From Dicyema japonicum (Eukaryota > Dicyemida > Rhombozoa > Dicyemidae), in contig RDEW01000032.1 in the NCBI GenBank assembly GCA_011109175.1, positions 328,656 to 392,655 of the forward strand: 64,000 nt of DNA. The letters are read 5' to 3'. The position numbers and the translations under genes were made by a program. Below, piece by piece: positions 39,740 through 50,783 of the stretch. The notes under the pieces are model-generated. The model worked only from the letters and a program-made list of their open reading frames with translations, was not told where the DNA came from and did no database searches. Position 1 is the first letter of the stretch; every line of letters starts with the position of its first letter.

Positions 39740-41051
39740 ACATTTTTTCGACCTTGAAAAGGTCTTTTGATTATCCGACATTATTATTATTAATGTCGGA
39801 TCACTGGGTCAAAAAGAAAGAAATAAAAGTTCTCATCTAACTAAGCGATCCCAGACCGACAAAAGTGAGGATGAGTCCCTCATTGGATTATCCGACATTT
39901 AATTTTGTATATCCGATTTATATCGTGATTTAATCCTGTTAAATTAGTTTTTTATTTATAAATGTTATGATTATAAAGATTTTATTTTTTATAGCGGTAA
40001 ACCTAGATTTCTAGCGTGATTTATAGCATGGAAGATTATTTTGTTGCAATGGCTTCTTACAAGGGTTTTGTGAAAGATTGCGTTGAATATCAAACTTTAA
40101 AAGATGCTTTGCATGATAAATTTCCCGAAAATCTTCCGAGGCACCGAAAATATAGGCTTGTAAAGAAGATAGAGAATTTTTCTAATAACAATAACAGGTA
40201 TTGTAAATTTTCAATAATTTTAGAATGTATCTTAAATCAACTGATCCCAAGTTAGTCATATCCCTGGATAATGAAACCGAAATGGAGCATGTTGCGAATC
40301 GTTGCACGAGTTTTCACACGGAGGAGTCAATAAAATTATATCGGTCCATTAATGTTCTAACGAAAGTCCTTTCGAAAGATATCGAGGAATTAAGGGAATA
40401 AATTCAATAATTAATGGTTATACTTATATCACATTATGACTTATATAATTTAAGTGATGAGTATGCGATTCAAGAACAAATTGACGATTTGGTTAATTGT
40501 TCGACTCCAGAATCTATTGAAAATTCACGTAGGTTGATTTAAAAAATTTATATCTAGATAATTCCAAGTCAGATAATTTGTGTCCGAATGCCAAGAAATT
40601 TAATTTCGAAATTAAATCGATTGAAGAAAATTCGAATTATTACGAAGCTATGAACAGGAAAATGAATGTTCATAATAGTAAATATACTTTTAACATGGGA
40701 GATAAAGTATGAATCAAAAACATTAATAAATAGGTTCGGGCTAAAAATGACTTTGGAACAAATCCCTCATTGCGACTCGATAAGTTTGAGTCTCAGTATT
40801 ATCCAGTTGCAGAAATAATTAATATTTTATCGAATAATCGCGTGGAGGTAGTTTTAAATAGTTTAATTTGATAGATAAAAAATTCGAAAGGAGAAATATC
40901 GACTGTATTAATGAGTAGACCAAAAAAAGTTACTTAAATTTAATTTTTTGTGGTTAATAAATTATTTATAAAATTAATTGAAGTTAATCTTGGTTCAAGG
41001 TTAATGTAACAGGCTGCCCATAGGTAACTCTTGGCCCATGTGACATATTAT
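39697..41051 (+). mobile_element. TIR-bounded element carrying an integrase-like gene
   Basis: Left end ATGTCACATGGGC...GGGCAGCCTGTTACATT (39698-39744) and right end AATGTAACAGGCTGCCCATA...CCCATGTGACATA (41003-41051) are inverted repeats of about 48 nt. The enclosed gene has a C-terminal segment like the DNA-binding end of retrovirus-type integrases. Integrase-like genes inside terminal inverted repeats are the layout of Ginger/GIN-type DNA transposons. I cannot see target-site duplications clearly because the left end is inside a palindrome. Confidence 0.55.
40016..40871 (+). CDS. integrase-like transposon protein, intron-containing
   Basis: Segment 1: LPRHRKYRLVKKIENFSNNN, then across a 26-nt intron (40198-40223) RMYLKSTDPKLVISLDNETE and onwards to KDIEELRE. 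Segment 2: EQIDDLVNCSTPESIENS, a 29-nt intron (40529-40557), then KFNFEIKSIEENSNYYEAMN, SKYTFNMGDK, a 27-nt intron (40707-40733) and VRAKNDFG...FESQYYPVAEIINILSNNR. 'F..GD.V......' followed by '..P.A.I..I...N' is the usual C-terminal domain pattern of integrases. No DDE core is visible between the segments, and the link near 40400-40440 is unresolved. A related fragment is at 27293-27649. Perhaps a defective or repurposed copy. Confidence 0.45.
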
Positions 41052-41799
41052 AAACTGAACCGAATGCCACCTAAACTTTTGATTTTGTATTTTTTGCAGA
41101 TGCGCTAGTGGATAAAAACATAATCATCATTTTTTATTTCAACTCGTTGAGTGGGCTTATATTTGTATTTTACAATGATTTCATAATGATCTTTTAAAAA
41201 TATATTTGTTTAGTTGATTTTCCGGTTTGGGAAATCACATTGTTGACTCTTCTACTAGTAAGTGACCATCTTTGATCTCTTTTCCTTTACTATTGAACAT
41301 CTTATTCAGAAGATTTTACTTCGCTAAATATATGGTACCTGAACGATTGAGGAAGTCAACATATTTCAGAAAATTTTGCTTTTCATGTAGACTTATGACT
41401 AGAGAATCGAAGGCTAAGAGACGAAAATTGTGGGAAGAGAACGTGGGAGTTTGGTGGCTTATCTTCGTATGACCACTAATAAGTTATCCTGGTCTCGAAA
41501 AGATAACACAATTTTTGCATGAGAGGCCAGTTGAGTGGGATCGATGGGATATTGGAATCTTTATTTTTTTATTTGACGTTATTTTATGAATAAATTTAGT
41601 AATACCAATGTAAAACCAATATTCACACTTCTTCATGAAATTAAAGGGATAATCATAAAATGACTTATATATTTAAGTGACGAGGGTAAGATCCGTTCGA
41701 TTTCCTAAACTCTTCTCGTGTAAAGGCCTAGAGGACATAGAATATTTTATAGGGGAGCAATAATTTCTCTCAATCTTCTACTGGGCAAGATTCTTCGTA
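41052..41799. other. spacer without a gene
   Basis: One 66-codon frame at 41272-41472 carries no recognised domain. Confidence 0.4.
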
Positions 41800-42060
41800 A
41801 CAATTGCCTAGAGGACATTCAACTCATTTGTAAGCAGTCGTGTGATCTCGACCTGCTGTTTGCCAGGCATCCTTTTTAGCATTGACCGGACAGGAGGTTT
41901 TCCGGAGATTAAGAATCCTGTGGATATTTTAGTCGACCTTTTTTTGTAAAGAGACTCCTCGAGACCGAATCGAACAACTTTTGAAAATCGATGAATATCA
42001 ATGATGCCTTGGGGAACTGAAGCCGTCCATGACTGTGATAAAGTCGTCACGCTGTGGTAG
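41800..42060 (-). pseudogene. LINE reverse transcriptase fragment (motif A)
   Basis: The minus strand can be read as LIFIDFQKLFDSVSRSLF, the reverse transcriptase motif A pattern (D.(Q/K)KAFD.V.R) carrying the first catalytic Asp, followed by broken frames. A very similar piece, FQKAFDSVSRTFL, is at 63154-63357. Several stops interrupt it. Confidence 0.5.
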
Positions 42061-42281
42061 ATCTACAAATTTGGAAAACGTGTTAAAAATTACAATAAAA
42101 TTAACTTATCTAACATTTTAGAGAGAGAAGACATGTCAGTTAAATCGGATGATATGAGATTGAGTCATTTTTGAGGTGCTGTATGTTTTCTTAAATACTT
42201 TAGAGGTACCAGGTCAATAGATCAATTAATTAATTTAATATTTTATATTTAATTTAAATATTTAAAAATAATTTAAATATC

Positions 42282-43150
42282 ATGTCACACCAGAATGAAT
42301 GTGAGACCAATCCCGTTTTTATATGTAATATTCTAGATAGAGAATTTTATATTAACTGAAATTCAGCACGTGTTGAATAATAGATTTAAAAATCTAAACG
42401 AATTAGTAAAAAAACGACTATCAGTGTTAAATGAAAAGCTACAACAAATCGAATCGTCTCATTTAAGGATGGAAGACTACTCACGCCAAATTTCTGAGGT
42501 AAACTCCGCTTTCAGTCGAATGCTCGTCTCCATGGATGTTCAAACGGATGTCAACCTCACCGATCAACAAAATCAGACAGACCCAAAGGAAGTTGTCGAC
42601 AGAGAAGATCAAACTGACGAAATCAGTGAATATTTTGAAGAGAAATATATTGGTCTTCGAACTGTTCCCTCGAATGATTCAATTATTGAAATTTCTGACG
42701 ATTCCACTGATAATGCGCACATCAAAGTGTCTTCTGATCGGGTCGAGGAGCAATTAGATACCACGTGTAGACCAACGAGTCTTCATCCTAAGCTTGTGCT
42801 TACAGTAAGGAAAAATGAAAACGGTTACAATTTGTCGATAACATAGGATTTGAGTTGATGTGGTTTTCAGCTGATGATTACAGATTTGAAGAAATCGTGG
42901 AATATGAAATATATTCGTTCAATTATCGGCCTGATTGCCCAGATGTACCTACTCAAAAGTGGAATTTGGTAGTATTTATTACTTATTTTAGCTGGGGAAA
43001 GTAAAGAGTTTAAAATTGCCGATGGTTTGTTCTCTGTGTTCTTATAATCCCCATTTGTCCTACTCATTTACTGTTCGGTCGTTGGCACGTGATAACTCAT
43101 TGGGTGCTTTTAGTAGTCCTTGCTGTATTGAGGCTGAAATTTTACTATAA
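42282..43150 (+). CDS. small ATF7IP/MCAF-like protein with C-terminal FN3 domain
   Basis: ATF7IP proteins partner the H3K9 methyltransferase SETDB1 in heterochromatin. After removing three introns (42315-42336, 42824-42846, 42969-42991) the frame is exactly 267 codons including the stop. Residues 1-75 are helical (VLNNRFKNLNELVKKRLSVL), 75-165 acidic and Ser/Asp-rich with IIEISDDSTD, a SUMO-interaction-like core. From about 170 the FN3 domain reads PKLVLTVRKNENGFELMWFS, EIVEYEIYSFNY, WNLLGKVKSLKLPMVCSL and YSFTVRSLARDNSLGAFSSP, matching the ATF7IP FN3 pattern (NGI.LSW, Y.IYAYQ, W..IG.VKALPLPMACTL, Y.F.VRAVD..GR.GPFS). It is far smaller than vertebrate ATF7IP (over 1200 residues). Confidence 0.8.
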
Positions 43151-44509
43151 AATTTGTGTCATTTAATTTTTTTTATCTTATTTCATTTTTTTGGTGGTAA
43201 GTGGAGTAATATTGGGGGTAAGATTATTTAGACATTGAATTTTCTTTTTTTGTTATTCATACAAAATAAACAACTCAGAATCGCCTTGTCCAATTTAGCC
43301 ATCTGCCCATATGACATTTTCGGGCTCTGCCACTTCAGTGTAGGTCTTTCGCTTAAAACAGTGGACTGTAGGTATTTCCTGAGCTTCCTATCTACTCCTA
43401 ACTATCTTGAATAACCTTTGTAGTACTTTGTTTTAATTCCTTCCCGCATCATTACCATTGGAATAATGAGGACCTTGCAGCCAAACATCTGGCTGATCTC
43501 GTTCGCAAGCAAGTCATACTTTTTTTAACCATCTCCACAGTCTGCAAACGATTTAGGGACATAATACTAATTTCTATGATGAGGACTTGGCCAGAATGCT
43601 TAGCATGTATCACAATGTCCGATCAATTGTGCCTTACAACTACCGAGGTTCGGATGACACTGTCCACCTTAATCTGGACCCAGATATTATCTACTACAGA
43701 TGCACCTTATGAGGCTGCCACTTTCTGAGTGGGGAATACCACACTTATTGCATAGTGGGAGATGAAGATTTTTCACTACCTCGCTATGCCTCCATACTTA
43801 GTCATGGCATAGTATGAATCCGCACCGAGTGGCTAATTCATCAACCGATATACTCGACTTACAGCGGAGACATGTATTTATTTATCGACTCTAAAAATAT
43901 TGCGATCTTGTATATACGTTTATAATGCCTCCGGTCGAGGTTAGTTGTCATCGACGACTTATGGTCTACATGTCGGTTATCCATTACTCCGAAGAGGACC
44001 TTATGAAGGCTTTTAAGTTGATTTTTTAAATGGATCTTATGAAGGATTTTTTATTTGATTTTTTCAATTAAGTTATTATTTTGTAATTCAATCAACGCCC
44101 TCACATCTACTTAGCTGATAATAATGGTCTGAGTCGCTCGTGTTCTCTCGGTCATAATTATGGCGTGTTTTCTAGTAGACACAATTGACCCAGCTATCAG
44201 GGTGTCGTGCATTCGCATAAAGATACGCTCACTTAGTTGAACTACAACGCACAACCGAATTTCTCAGGGGGTAAATATAGCCTCTCCTTATTGCCAGATA
44301 GCACATTGAAATGGTTTCACCGAGTACTCCATGGATTAGTTAGTTGAGAAACCACCGCCTCACTAACTTGTGGGAGACTATTAAGGAGAAAATGCCGATG
44401 GCCCCCATAGATCTGTCAGTCTTGGAATTGTAGACGAACATTGTACTAATTAGAGACAATCAAAAAGTGGTTTGCTTTCAAAAAGAACAGAGGACATCTT
44501 TTACAACGT
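43151..44509. other. region without a recognised gene
   Basis: No frame above 65 codons with any domain. GGACCTTATGAAGG / GGATCTTATGAAGG occurs twice near 44.0 kb as a small local repeat. Confidence 0.4.
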
Positions 44510-44645
44510 CTAGTTGATATACGTTCGTCGGTAGAGAAGGGTGATACCCACATCTTAGACGAGCCAGGTTTACCCGGATGTTCCTCGGAAAAGAGGATCC
44601 TGATTGGTCTATTGGAGGATGAGGCCGGCGTAGTATTTTGTTAAA
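44510..44645 (-). repeat. retrotransposon-tail-like repeat D
   Basis: CCAGGTTTACCCGGATGTTC, GATTGGTCTATTGGAGGATG and GGCCGGCGTAGTATTTTGTT recur, diverged, at 58.25-58.34 kb (CCAGGTTTACCGCGATGTCA, GATTGGTAGATTGGAGGAGG, GGCCGGCAAGTATTTTATTA). The minus strand reads VNLARLRCGYHPSLP, like the 'LR.GH.P.L..YL' end region of LINE polyproteins; VRVHLAHLRCCDH near 54.5 kb is similar. Confidence 0.55.
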
Positions 44646-44697
44646 ATTGACTGAGAATTTAGTTGGCGTCGCAATGACGATCGATTTCAAAGAAGGA

Positions 44698-44778
44698 TGA
44701 CCTTAAAATAGCTTCAGCAATTTCGATCGGATTAGATGAGTCATGTGACATTAAGGATACGACTCAAATTTAGGAGAG
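44698..44778 (+). pseudogene. hAT transposase fragment (DES.D motif)
   Basis: Reads LKIASAISIGLDESCDIKDT followed by TQI and a stop. This matches the 'IA.A.DES.D..DTAQ' catalytic-Asp region of Buster/ZBED-type hAT transposases. The reading ends where a Tigger-like element begins, which suggests interruption by insertion. Confidence 0.6.
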
Positions 44779-44784
44779 TTTAAC

Positions 44785-45960
44785 TTAATAATACATTAAA
44801 CTCTCTTAAATTTGCCAATTCTCAGATTTGCCATTTTTAAAGAAATTTGTCAATTCCGAAATTTGCCAGAATTTTTGAAAGTTTTTAAAAAAATTATTGA
44901 AAATTATAACAATGAAACTTTATTCGAGTAGCATGCCTCGTTGTGATTCTAGTGGTCGATATACAAGACTCAATATCGAACAATAAGGACGGTAACAATT
45001 TATTTTCATGCCAAAGAAATGTCGAAAAGTTTCCTTTTTGTATAAAATGAAATTTTGCCGAAGGGCAGTTAACACTATCTTAAAGAGTCGTGAGTAAATT
45101 TTGGAACAATTCAAAACTAAAAATAATCTGGCTGAGAAAATCAAGATTAAAAAATAAGACCGCTACCGTTTTGTAACGTTGGCAATCGAGACGTCTGGTT
45201 CGGCCGGAAGTATTACAGCCTCTTTCCTAGAGGAAATTGGAGGAAATTGGCTCACCGTAGGAAAGACGTGCAGGAAGCGGTGGCTAAGGCAACGAATTGG
45301 GATCGCAGTTGTCCGGGGAAACGCTTACTCTGTAATGTCAGCAGCCGCTCTCCCCCATAGTTAATAAACTAAAAATTCATAAACAAAAACAGTCAAAAAG
45401 TGAAAGTTCCCGCAATTTGATGAAAAGCTTGTTGAGTGGATGGATTCGATGGAATCAAAAGGTATTCCCAGTGTTTTTAAATTTTTAGGTGCATTATTGA
45501 ACGATGCATTAATATCTAGTAAAGCAGAATTCTACGCTAAGCAGCTTTCTCTTGACAATTTAAAAAACTCGTGGATTTTTATCCAAATTTAAGAAATGGC
45601 ATGGATTTCGGATGAGGCAATTACATAGACAAATGTGTACTAACAGAAATGTCGACATTGAAGGGTTTTTCAAAGAATTTCAAGAAGTTTCAAAGTCATA
45701 TACCAGCGATCAGATTTATAACCTGGACGAAACTGGGATTTCTTACAAGCTTATTCCATCCAGAAGTATCTGTAAGACTCCGTTTCGAGGATACTATAAA
45801 AATGGCCTGGGAAGATGTATCCACTAAAACAATCAAAAATTGTTTTCAAATTCTAAAAAAATCGGGTACTAGCACACCTTTAGTAAATGTAACATAATTC
45901 AATAAATATTATCTAATACGGATGTTCCGATCAAAAATTCTGAAATTTGCCAATTCCCAA
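44785..45960 (+). mobile_element. Tigger/pogo-like DNA transposon remnant
   Basis: The coding pieces at 45.4-45.85 kb are of the CENP-B/Tigger type: FDEKLVEWMDSMESKGIP...NDALISSKAEFYA (HTH region), KFKKWHGFRMRQLHRQ, and SDQIYNLDETGISYKLIPS carrying the first catalytic Asp. AATTTGCCAATTCTCAGATTT repeats lie near 44.81 kb and CAATTCCCAAATTTGCC near 45.95 kb, the style of Tigger ends, although as read here they are direct rather than inverted. Frame breaks and loss of the distal DD(D) part make it inactive. Confidence 0.55.
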
Positions 45961-46019
45961 ATTTGCCGCAAAAATGCTGGAACCATAACTACTTTCATGT
46001 TCTCTTCATGTTCTCAAGT

Positions 46020-46660
46020 CGAAGGAGTTTCAAGCGGAAGATCCACATTACAAGGGCCATATTAAAAGACGAAGGAACCTATTGCACTGCAAGGGAGTCT
46101 CCTCAAGGCGAAGAAACGTATTACAAGGTTGAGAAACATATTACGGGCCGAATAGACATATTCTACAAAAAACGAAGGAACCTTTTGGGGGACGCAGTAG
46201 CCAAAGGGTCAAAACTCCGGATATTTTCCAAGTTGGACCTAGTACCCACACCAATTGATCCTTACATTCGTATCCGGGTCTACACGGGACTTTGTTATCC
46301 AGGCCATTGATCCCTACAGGACCTGAGATTACTGTGGATGTCATACTGGAGTTGGGACTTACAGGGGGTATCCACACCATTTGTTTCCTACATTCGAATT
46401 GGGATTTACACGGGACTTTGTTAACCACATCATCGGTCCCTGCAGGACGGTTTGGGACCACTGTGGAATAACATACTGAGGAAAGGACCTACAAAGGGAG
46501 AACTAACTGGAGATGGGCGTACTGGCTTTGTACCTACAACGTTCTGGAGATAAGTTAGTAATTGGATAGATATCAAGGATCAATGGTACCCGGATGAACA
46601 GTCCAGGCCAACCGGCGGACTGGTACCTATTCAATGACTTGTTGTTTTAATTCATTTTGA
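46020..46660 (+). repeat. dispersed repeat B, longest copy
   Basis: Its first part repeats a GACGAAGGAACC/ATATTACAAGG-type unit several times. Its middle contains two related blocks (TACACGGGACTTTGTTATCC and TACACGGGACTTTGTTAACC, about 130 nt apart). Its end matches the inverted copy at 16.69-16.96 kb. A 106-codon frame on the minus strand reflects the internal duplication (NKVPCKSQFECRKQMVW and NKVPCRPGYECKDQLVW). Confidence 0.7.
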
Positions 46661-46739
46661 TTTTTGAATGGTAAATTTGGGAGAGTTTTCGAGACTTTCT
46701 TAGAAAGAACTTTTGGCATTATTTTCGCTAAAGGGTCAA

Positions 46740-47107
46740 ACACGTTGAGAAGAAATTGTCTGAACCACTTTTGAATACAAGGAAACCAGATTCATATCAT
46801 ATCGTCCTCACGATATTCGGGTCTATTTATTTGTGTGAGAAAGCGTTTTTACATATGAATTTGATCAAATCAAAATTAAGGAGTCAAATTACTTTACAAA
46901 TTTGGAATCTTTTCTTAAAAATTACAAATTACGTCCCAGACATAACACTATTGGCGACGGAAATGCAGGGTCAATTAAATATAATTTTTTTATGTTTTGT
47001 TATTTTAAAAAGTGTTGAGTTTTATATTTTAAAAAGTGGCTCTTTAATTTTTATAATTGCAAAAAATAAAAAATTGGCTCTTTGACATAAAAATGGCCGA
47101 CTCCTGA
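46740..47107 (+). pseudogene. hAT transposase C-terminal dimerisation domain and right end
   Basis: VLTIFGSIYLCEKAFLHMNL plus IKSKLRS and YVPDI are the hAT C-terminal dimerisation signature ('FGS.YLCE.AFS.M..IKSK.RS'). The element ends AAATGGCCGACTCCTG at 47106; reversed this is CAGGAGTCGGCC, a hAT terminal repeat. A second copy with a matching end is at 59640-59975. Confidence 0.75.
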
Positions 47108-47516
47108 CCTATTAGATAATAAATTTTTTACTCAATAAATTTTCTACAGAGGACCTCCTGGTTTTGCCATTTTATATAAAATAATTTAAATGCCACACGA
47201 ACTAAAAATAAAACTAAACCTTTAAGAGACTATAATATTTAAAAATACGTGATAAATTGACTGTTAAACTATATTTAATCAAAAGGTTAATTATAATTTA
47301 ACAAAAATTAAAATGTGGTTTTCAAGGATTTTAACAATAAAAGTAATTTTTTTAGTATTTTAAGCAAAAATAAAATTAATTATTACAAAAAATCAGATTA
47401 AAAGTTTTACAAAAAATAAAAAATGACTAAAAAAATTTAAAATGATAATTTAATTAATTGATTTTACTTTGGCGAACCTCATTTAAATTAATTTTTTTAA
47501 TTTAAAAAATTTTTGA

Positions 47517-49345
47517 ATGGAAAGTTTGTCGGACAAAAACGAATCAAATAACGCTGACATTATCAAAAAGATTCAAATACCTGAAGGAAAAGTCAAAAAT
47601 ACTATTATTTTATTAGGGAATCACTTTAAAAAAGTTTATGGCTTTTTTTGGGCCGGGATTCCTTGTGAGTATTGCATACCTTGATCCGGGAAACATGGAA
47701 TCAGACCTTAGAACCGCAACAGTTGCTGGTTATAAAGTATATTTGTTATTCTTTTTAAAGTTGCTGTGGCTTTTGTTAATTTCTACAATTCTTGGTATTT
47801 TGCTTCAAAGACTTGCTCTTCGCCTCGGAGTCGTGACTGGTAACAGTTTATCTCAGAATTGTCGAACCTGTTTGCCTCGTGTTTCCAACGTTGTAACCTG
47901 GGTTATGGTGGAAATTGCCATTGTCGCCTCTGATATGCAAGAAGTAATCGGTACCTCGATTGCCATCTATATTCTTTCCCAACAAAAGTAAAAATCAAAT
48001 TTATTTTAGAATTCCCTTGTTTGCTGGAGTTTTGATAACAATTTTCGACACATTCATTTTCCTGCTGATAGATCGCTACGGATTCAGAAAATTAGAGTTC
48101 ATTTTCGCCTTTGGAATACTTATTATGGCTGCGATGTTCGGCTACCTTGTAATATTTAATATAATTTCTCAGTATGTGTTATCTGCCCCCGACCAGGGGA
48201 AGTTGATGAAAGGAATGTTCGCCCCCATGTGTGAGAACTGTTCTTACGACGCTCTTGTCCAGGCTGTTGGGATTATAGGGGCTGTGATAATGCCACATAA
48301 TATTTACCTCCACTCTTCTCTCACTGAGGTTACTTGGGTTAGTAGTTTAGACGAGAAAAATTGACAGAACTGACAAATCAAAAATCAAAGAAGCGAATTT
48401 TCTGTTTTTCACAGAAAGTTGTATAATCCTGCTGGTCTCCTTCATAATCAATTTGTTCGTTATGGCAACCTTCGCATCTGCATTTTACACTGCATCTGAG
48501 AGTTCCCAATCAATCGTTGAATTTTGCTATTAAAGTGAATAGTATAACATGTGTGTCGCCAGAAATATCTCGAATGGAATTATTTTCAAGAATATGACTG
48601 ATGCTTCTGATATGAATATTTTTTCGGGGGTTAGGGTTTTAGCTGATGTCGTAGTCCATCTTCTTGGGCTGCAAGTATGGCATAGCGACTACCTATATCT
48701 GGGCGATTGGCATTCTGGCTGCAGGACAGACTTCTACGATGACTGGGACATACACAGGTCAGTTCGTGATGCAGGTGTTACCTTTTAAAGACATCTTGCT
48801 AATTAGGGATTTTTGGGAATCACATGGAAGCCATGGAAGCGATTAATAGTAACACGAACAATTGCAATTGGCCCAACAATTGTAGTCGCAGTATTCCAAG
48901 GGTTGGACAAACTGACAATTTTCAACGACCTTTTAAACGTGTTGATGAGTATTTTGCTTCCATTCGCTCTGCTACCAGTCATTGCCTTCACAAGCTCAAC
49001 CTCCATAATGGGAAAGGACTTTGTCAACTCCAAGTTTGTAAATAAAATAAAATAGATTATCTAAAATATTATACATATTTTTAATATTTCTAATAATTGC
49101 CATCAACAATTATTTAATCGTGGATATTATCAAACAGTACACCACTGGACATATTATCTACCAAATTCTCATCATTTTGCTAATCGTCATATACTTTGTT
49201 ATTGTGATTTTCATAGTTTATTTATTATTTATTTTAGAGTATTAGTTTTCTAGCAATATCAGAAAGTGTCCATTTGGGGAAATACAGTCACTATTTTATA
49301 AAAGATGTTGGAGAAAATGAAGAAGAGAGATCATTAATTGAGTGA
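47517..49345 (+). CDS. NRAMP divalent metal transporter
   Basis: Proton-coupled Mn/Fe importer of the NRAMP (SLC11) family, plasma or endosomal membrane. [18 protein letters not shown] carries the TM1 metal-binding Asp/Asn, [16 protein letters not shown] follows, [15 protein letters not shown] is the TM6 MPH metal and proton site, and [20 protein letters not shown] is the NRAMP consensus transport motif. About eleven hydrophobic segments. Ten introns (47592-47616, 47737-47760, 47988-48009, 48149-48172, 48329-48350, 48516-48542, 48630-48654, 48775-48806, 49034-49055, 49216-49237) leave 1584 nt, exactly 528 codons with stop, so the model is firm and no error is needed. The start at 47517 gives the usual hydrophilic N-terminus with KIQIPEGK. 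Length is normal for animals. Confidence 0.95.
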
Positions 49346-49522
49346 AATTAGTATTAAACACATTTAATTCTCATGAAATGACTAATTTAGAATCATTTTT
49401 TCGATTATTAAAAAATGTTTATTAACTTGGTTACTAGATTAAAGGCGATAAACTTGAGACTGACTTTGTGATAAAGCCATCGCTTAGCATGTGGGGTTAA
49501 TATTAATCATTGTTTTTTGGCA

Positions 49523-49865
49523 CTAAAAATTATCCGATGAAACGATCAGAAATCTAGTCAGGTGACAATTCCTCCTGCTAATTCGAAGCGCACACGATTT
49601 TTTAATAAAGAGCTTTAACCCTCTCATGCTACTCCATTGTTCAATCTGGTACACATAGTCCCCGATTCTTTCAGATATATAAGAATTTAGGGATATGTCC
49701 ATTACAATTACGTCATTAATATTCTTCGAACGCGGAAAACTTGGCTCTTGAATGATATTGCATATAATCCCGCACATCTCTACAAAGGATTGTCTTCCCT
49801 GAAGATAATTTCTTATCCAAACAAATAGGTATTTTTGAACACATACAAGCTGCTTCAACAACATA
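49523..49865 (-). pseudogene. LINE reverse transcriptase fragment, internally deleted
   Basis: The minus strand reads HDMLLKQLVCVQKYLFVWIR, similar to HEVLLSRLAAAQIQKKLLIW of the copy at 53.4 kb, then NDVIVMDIS...QIEQWSSMRGLKLFIKKSC, similar to DDILITDTS...QVQDWCTKRGMRLSTEKS. The YADD box has become INDV. It abuts a hAT end at 49879. Confidence 0.6.
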
Positions 49866-49878
49866 TCATGCCATATAC

Positions 49879-50133
49879 CAGAGGTCGGCCGTCTTTTAAG
49901 CCAAAGAGCCAAATTTTTGTTCTTTTGGAACTTAAAAAAACTTGAGTCGTATCCTTAATATCACATGACTCATCTACTACGATCGAAATTGCAGTAGCTA
50001 TTTTAAGTACTAGGTGATCTTCTAATATAATCCTTAACGCACTATAGATTCTCAATCTCATTTTAGCATCAATATAAAAATCATATTTTCGATTTCTTTT
50101 AACTTGGGACCTTCCCACATGGTTGATCGCCAA
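49879..50133 (-). pseudogene. hAT transposase fragment with terminal repeat
   Basis: Starts with the terminus CAGAGGTCGGCCGTCTTTTA (49879), like the ends at 47106 and 59975. The minus strand above it reads IATAISIVVDESCDIKDTTQ, the same region as at 44.70 kb. The protein runs from this central motif straight into the terminus, so the C-terminal few hundred residues are deleted. Confidence 0.6.
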
Positions 50134-50783
50134 AATATCATATTAGCAGTAATATAAAAATCATGATTTATACCTCTTCTAACACGGGAATTTAAACTTA
50201 AACAATAATTTTTTTCTGGATTTTGGTGAATTTGAGAATTTCTTTCATTACTTATTTAGAATTTTTGTCAATTTAAACAGTCCTTTTATAATTTCATTAT
50301 TTTTATATCCAATTAAATAACCAGACAATTTTGATCTTATATATGAGTACTTTGTAGAGACTAGATTACGTTTATGTGGATGCCATGAGTCACTCTTATT
50401 GGGATAAGTGAGATATGGAGAACATTAGGACGACTTAGAGAGTTTTGAGCAGGATTGTGGAAAGTGAAACCGCTCAGTTTGATAGTTTCTAACTCAGAAT
50501 ATCGATATACATAATAATTGGTTATGAACATATAGTTGGAAGGTTAATGATGGGTAAATTAAGTGTAAACTCATCCTTCAACATTCGATTCGCATGGAAT
50601 GTCCTTAGAGCAACCACAAGTTAGTTTCACCAGATAGTTTCCATGTCAGTTCAATCACCATACTCCCAACACGTGAATTTGTCCTTATGATTTTTATTGT
50701 TAACTTCTTAAGACGACTTCGTTCCATGTCGAGTCATAAAATGCAAAGGCACTTAAATGCATATAATATGGCTGTCACAAAAA
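50134..50783. other. spacer without a gene
   Basis: AT-rich, short frames only. Confidence 0.4.

Noticed and set aside
42370-42846. A self-contained 158-residue acidic protein ending NGYNLSIT
   Set aside because: The last residues are intron read-through. Splicing 42824-42846 gives NGFELMW and continues into a full FN3 domain.
47638-47991. Alternative NRAMP start at an internal ATG (MAFFGPGFL)
   Set aside because: A 25-nt intron (47592-47616) joins the upstream exon in frame and restores a normal family N-terminus, so the internal ATG is not needed.
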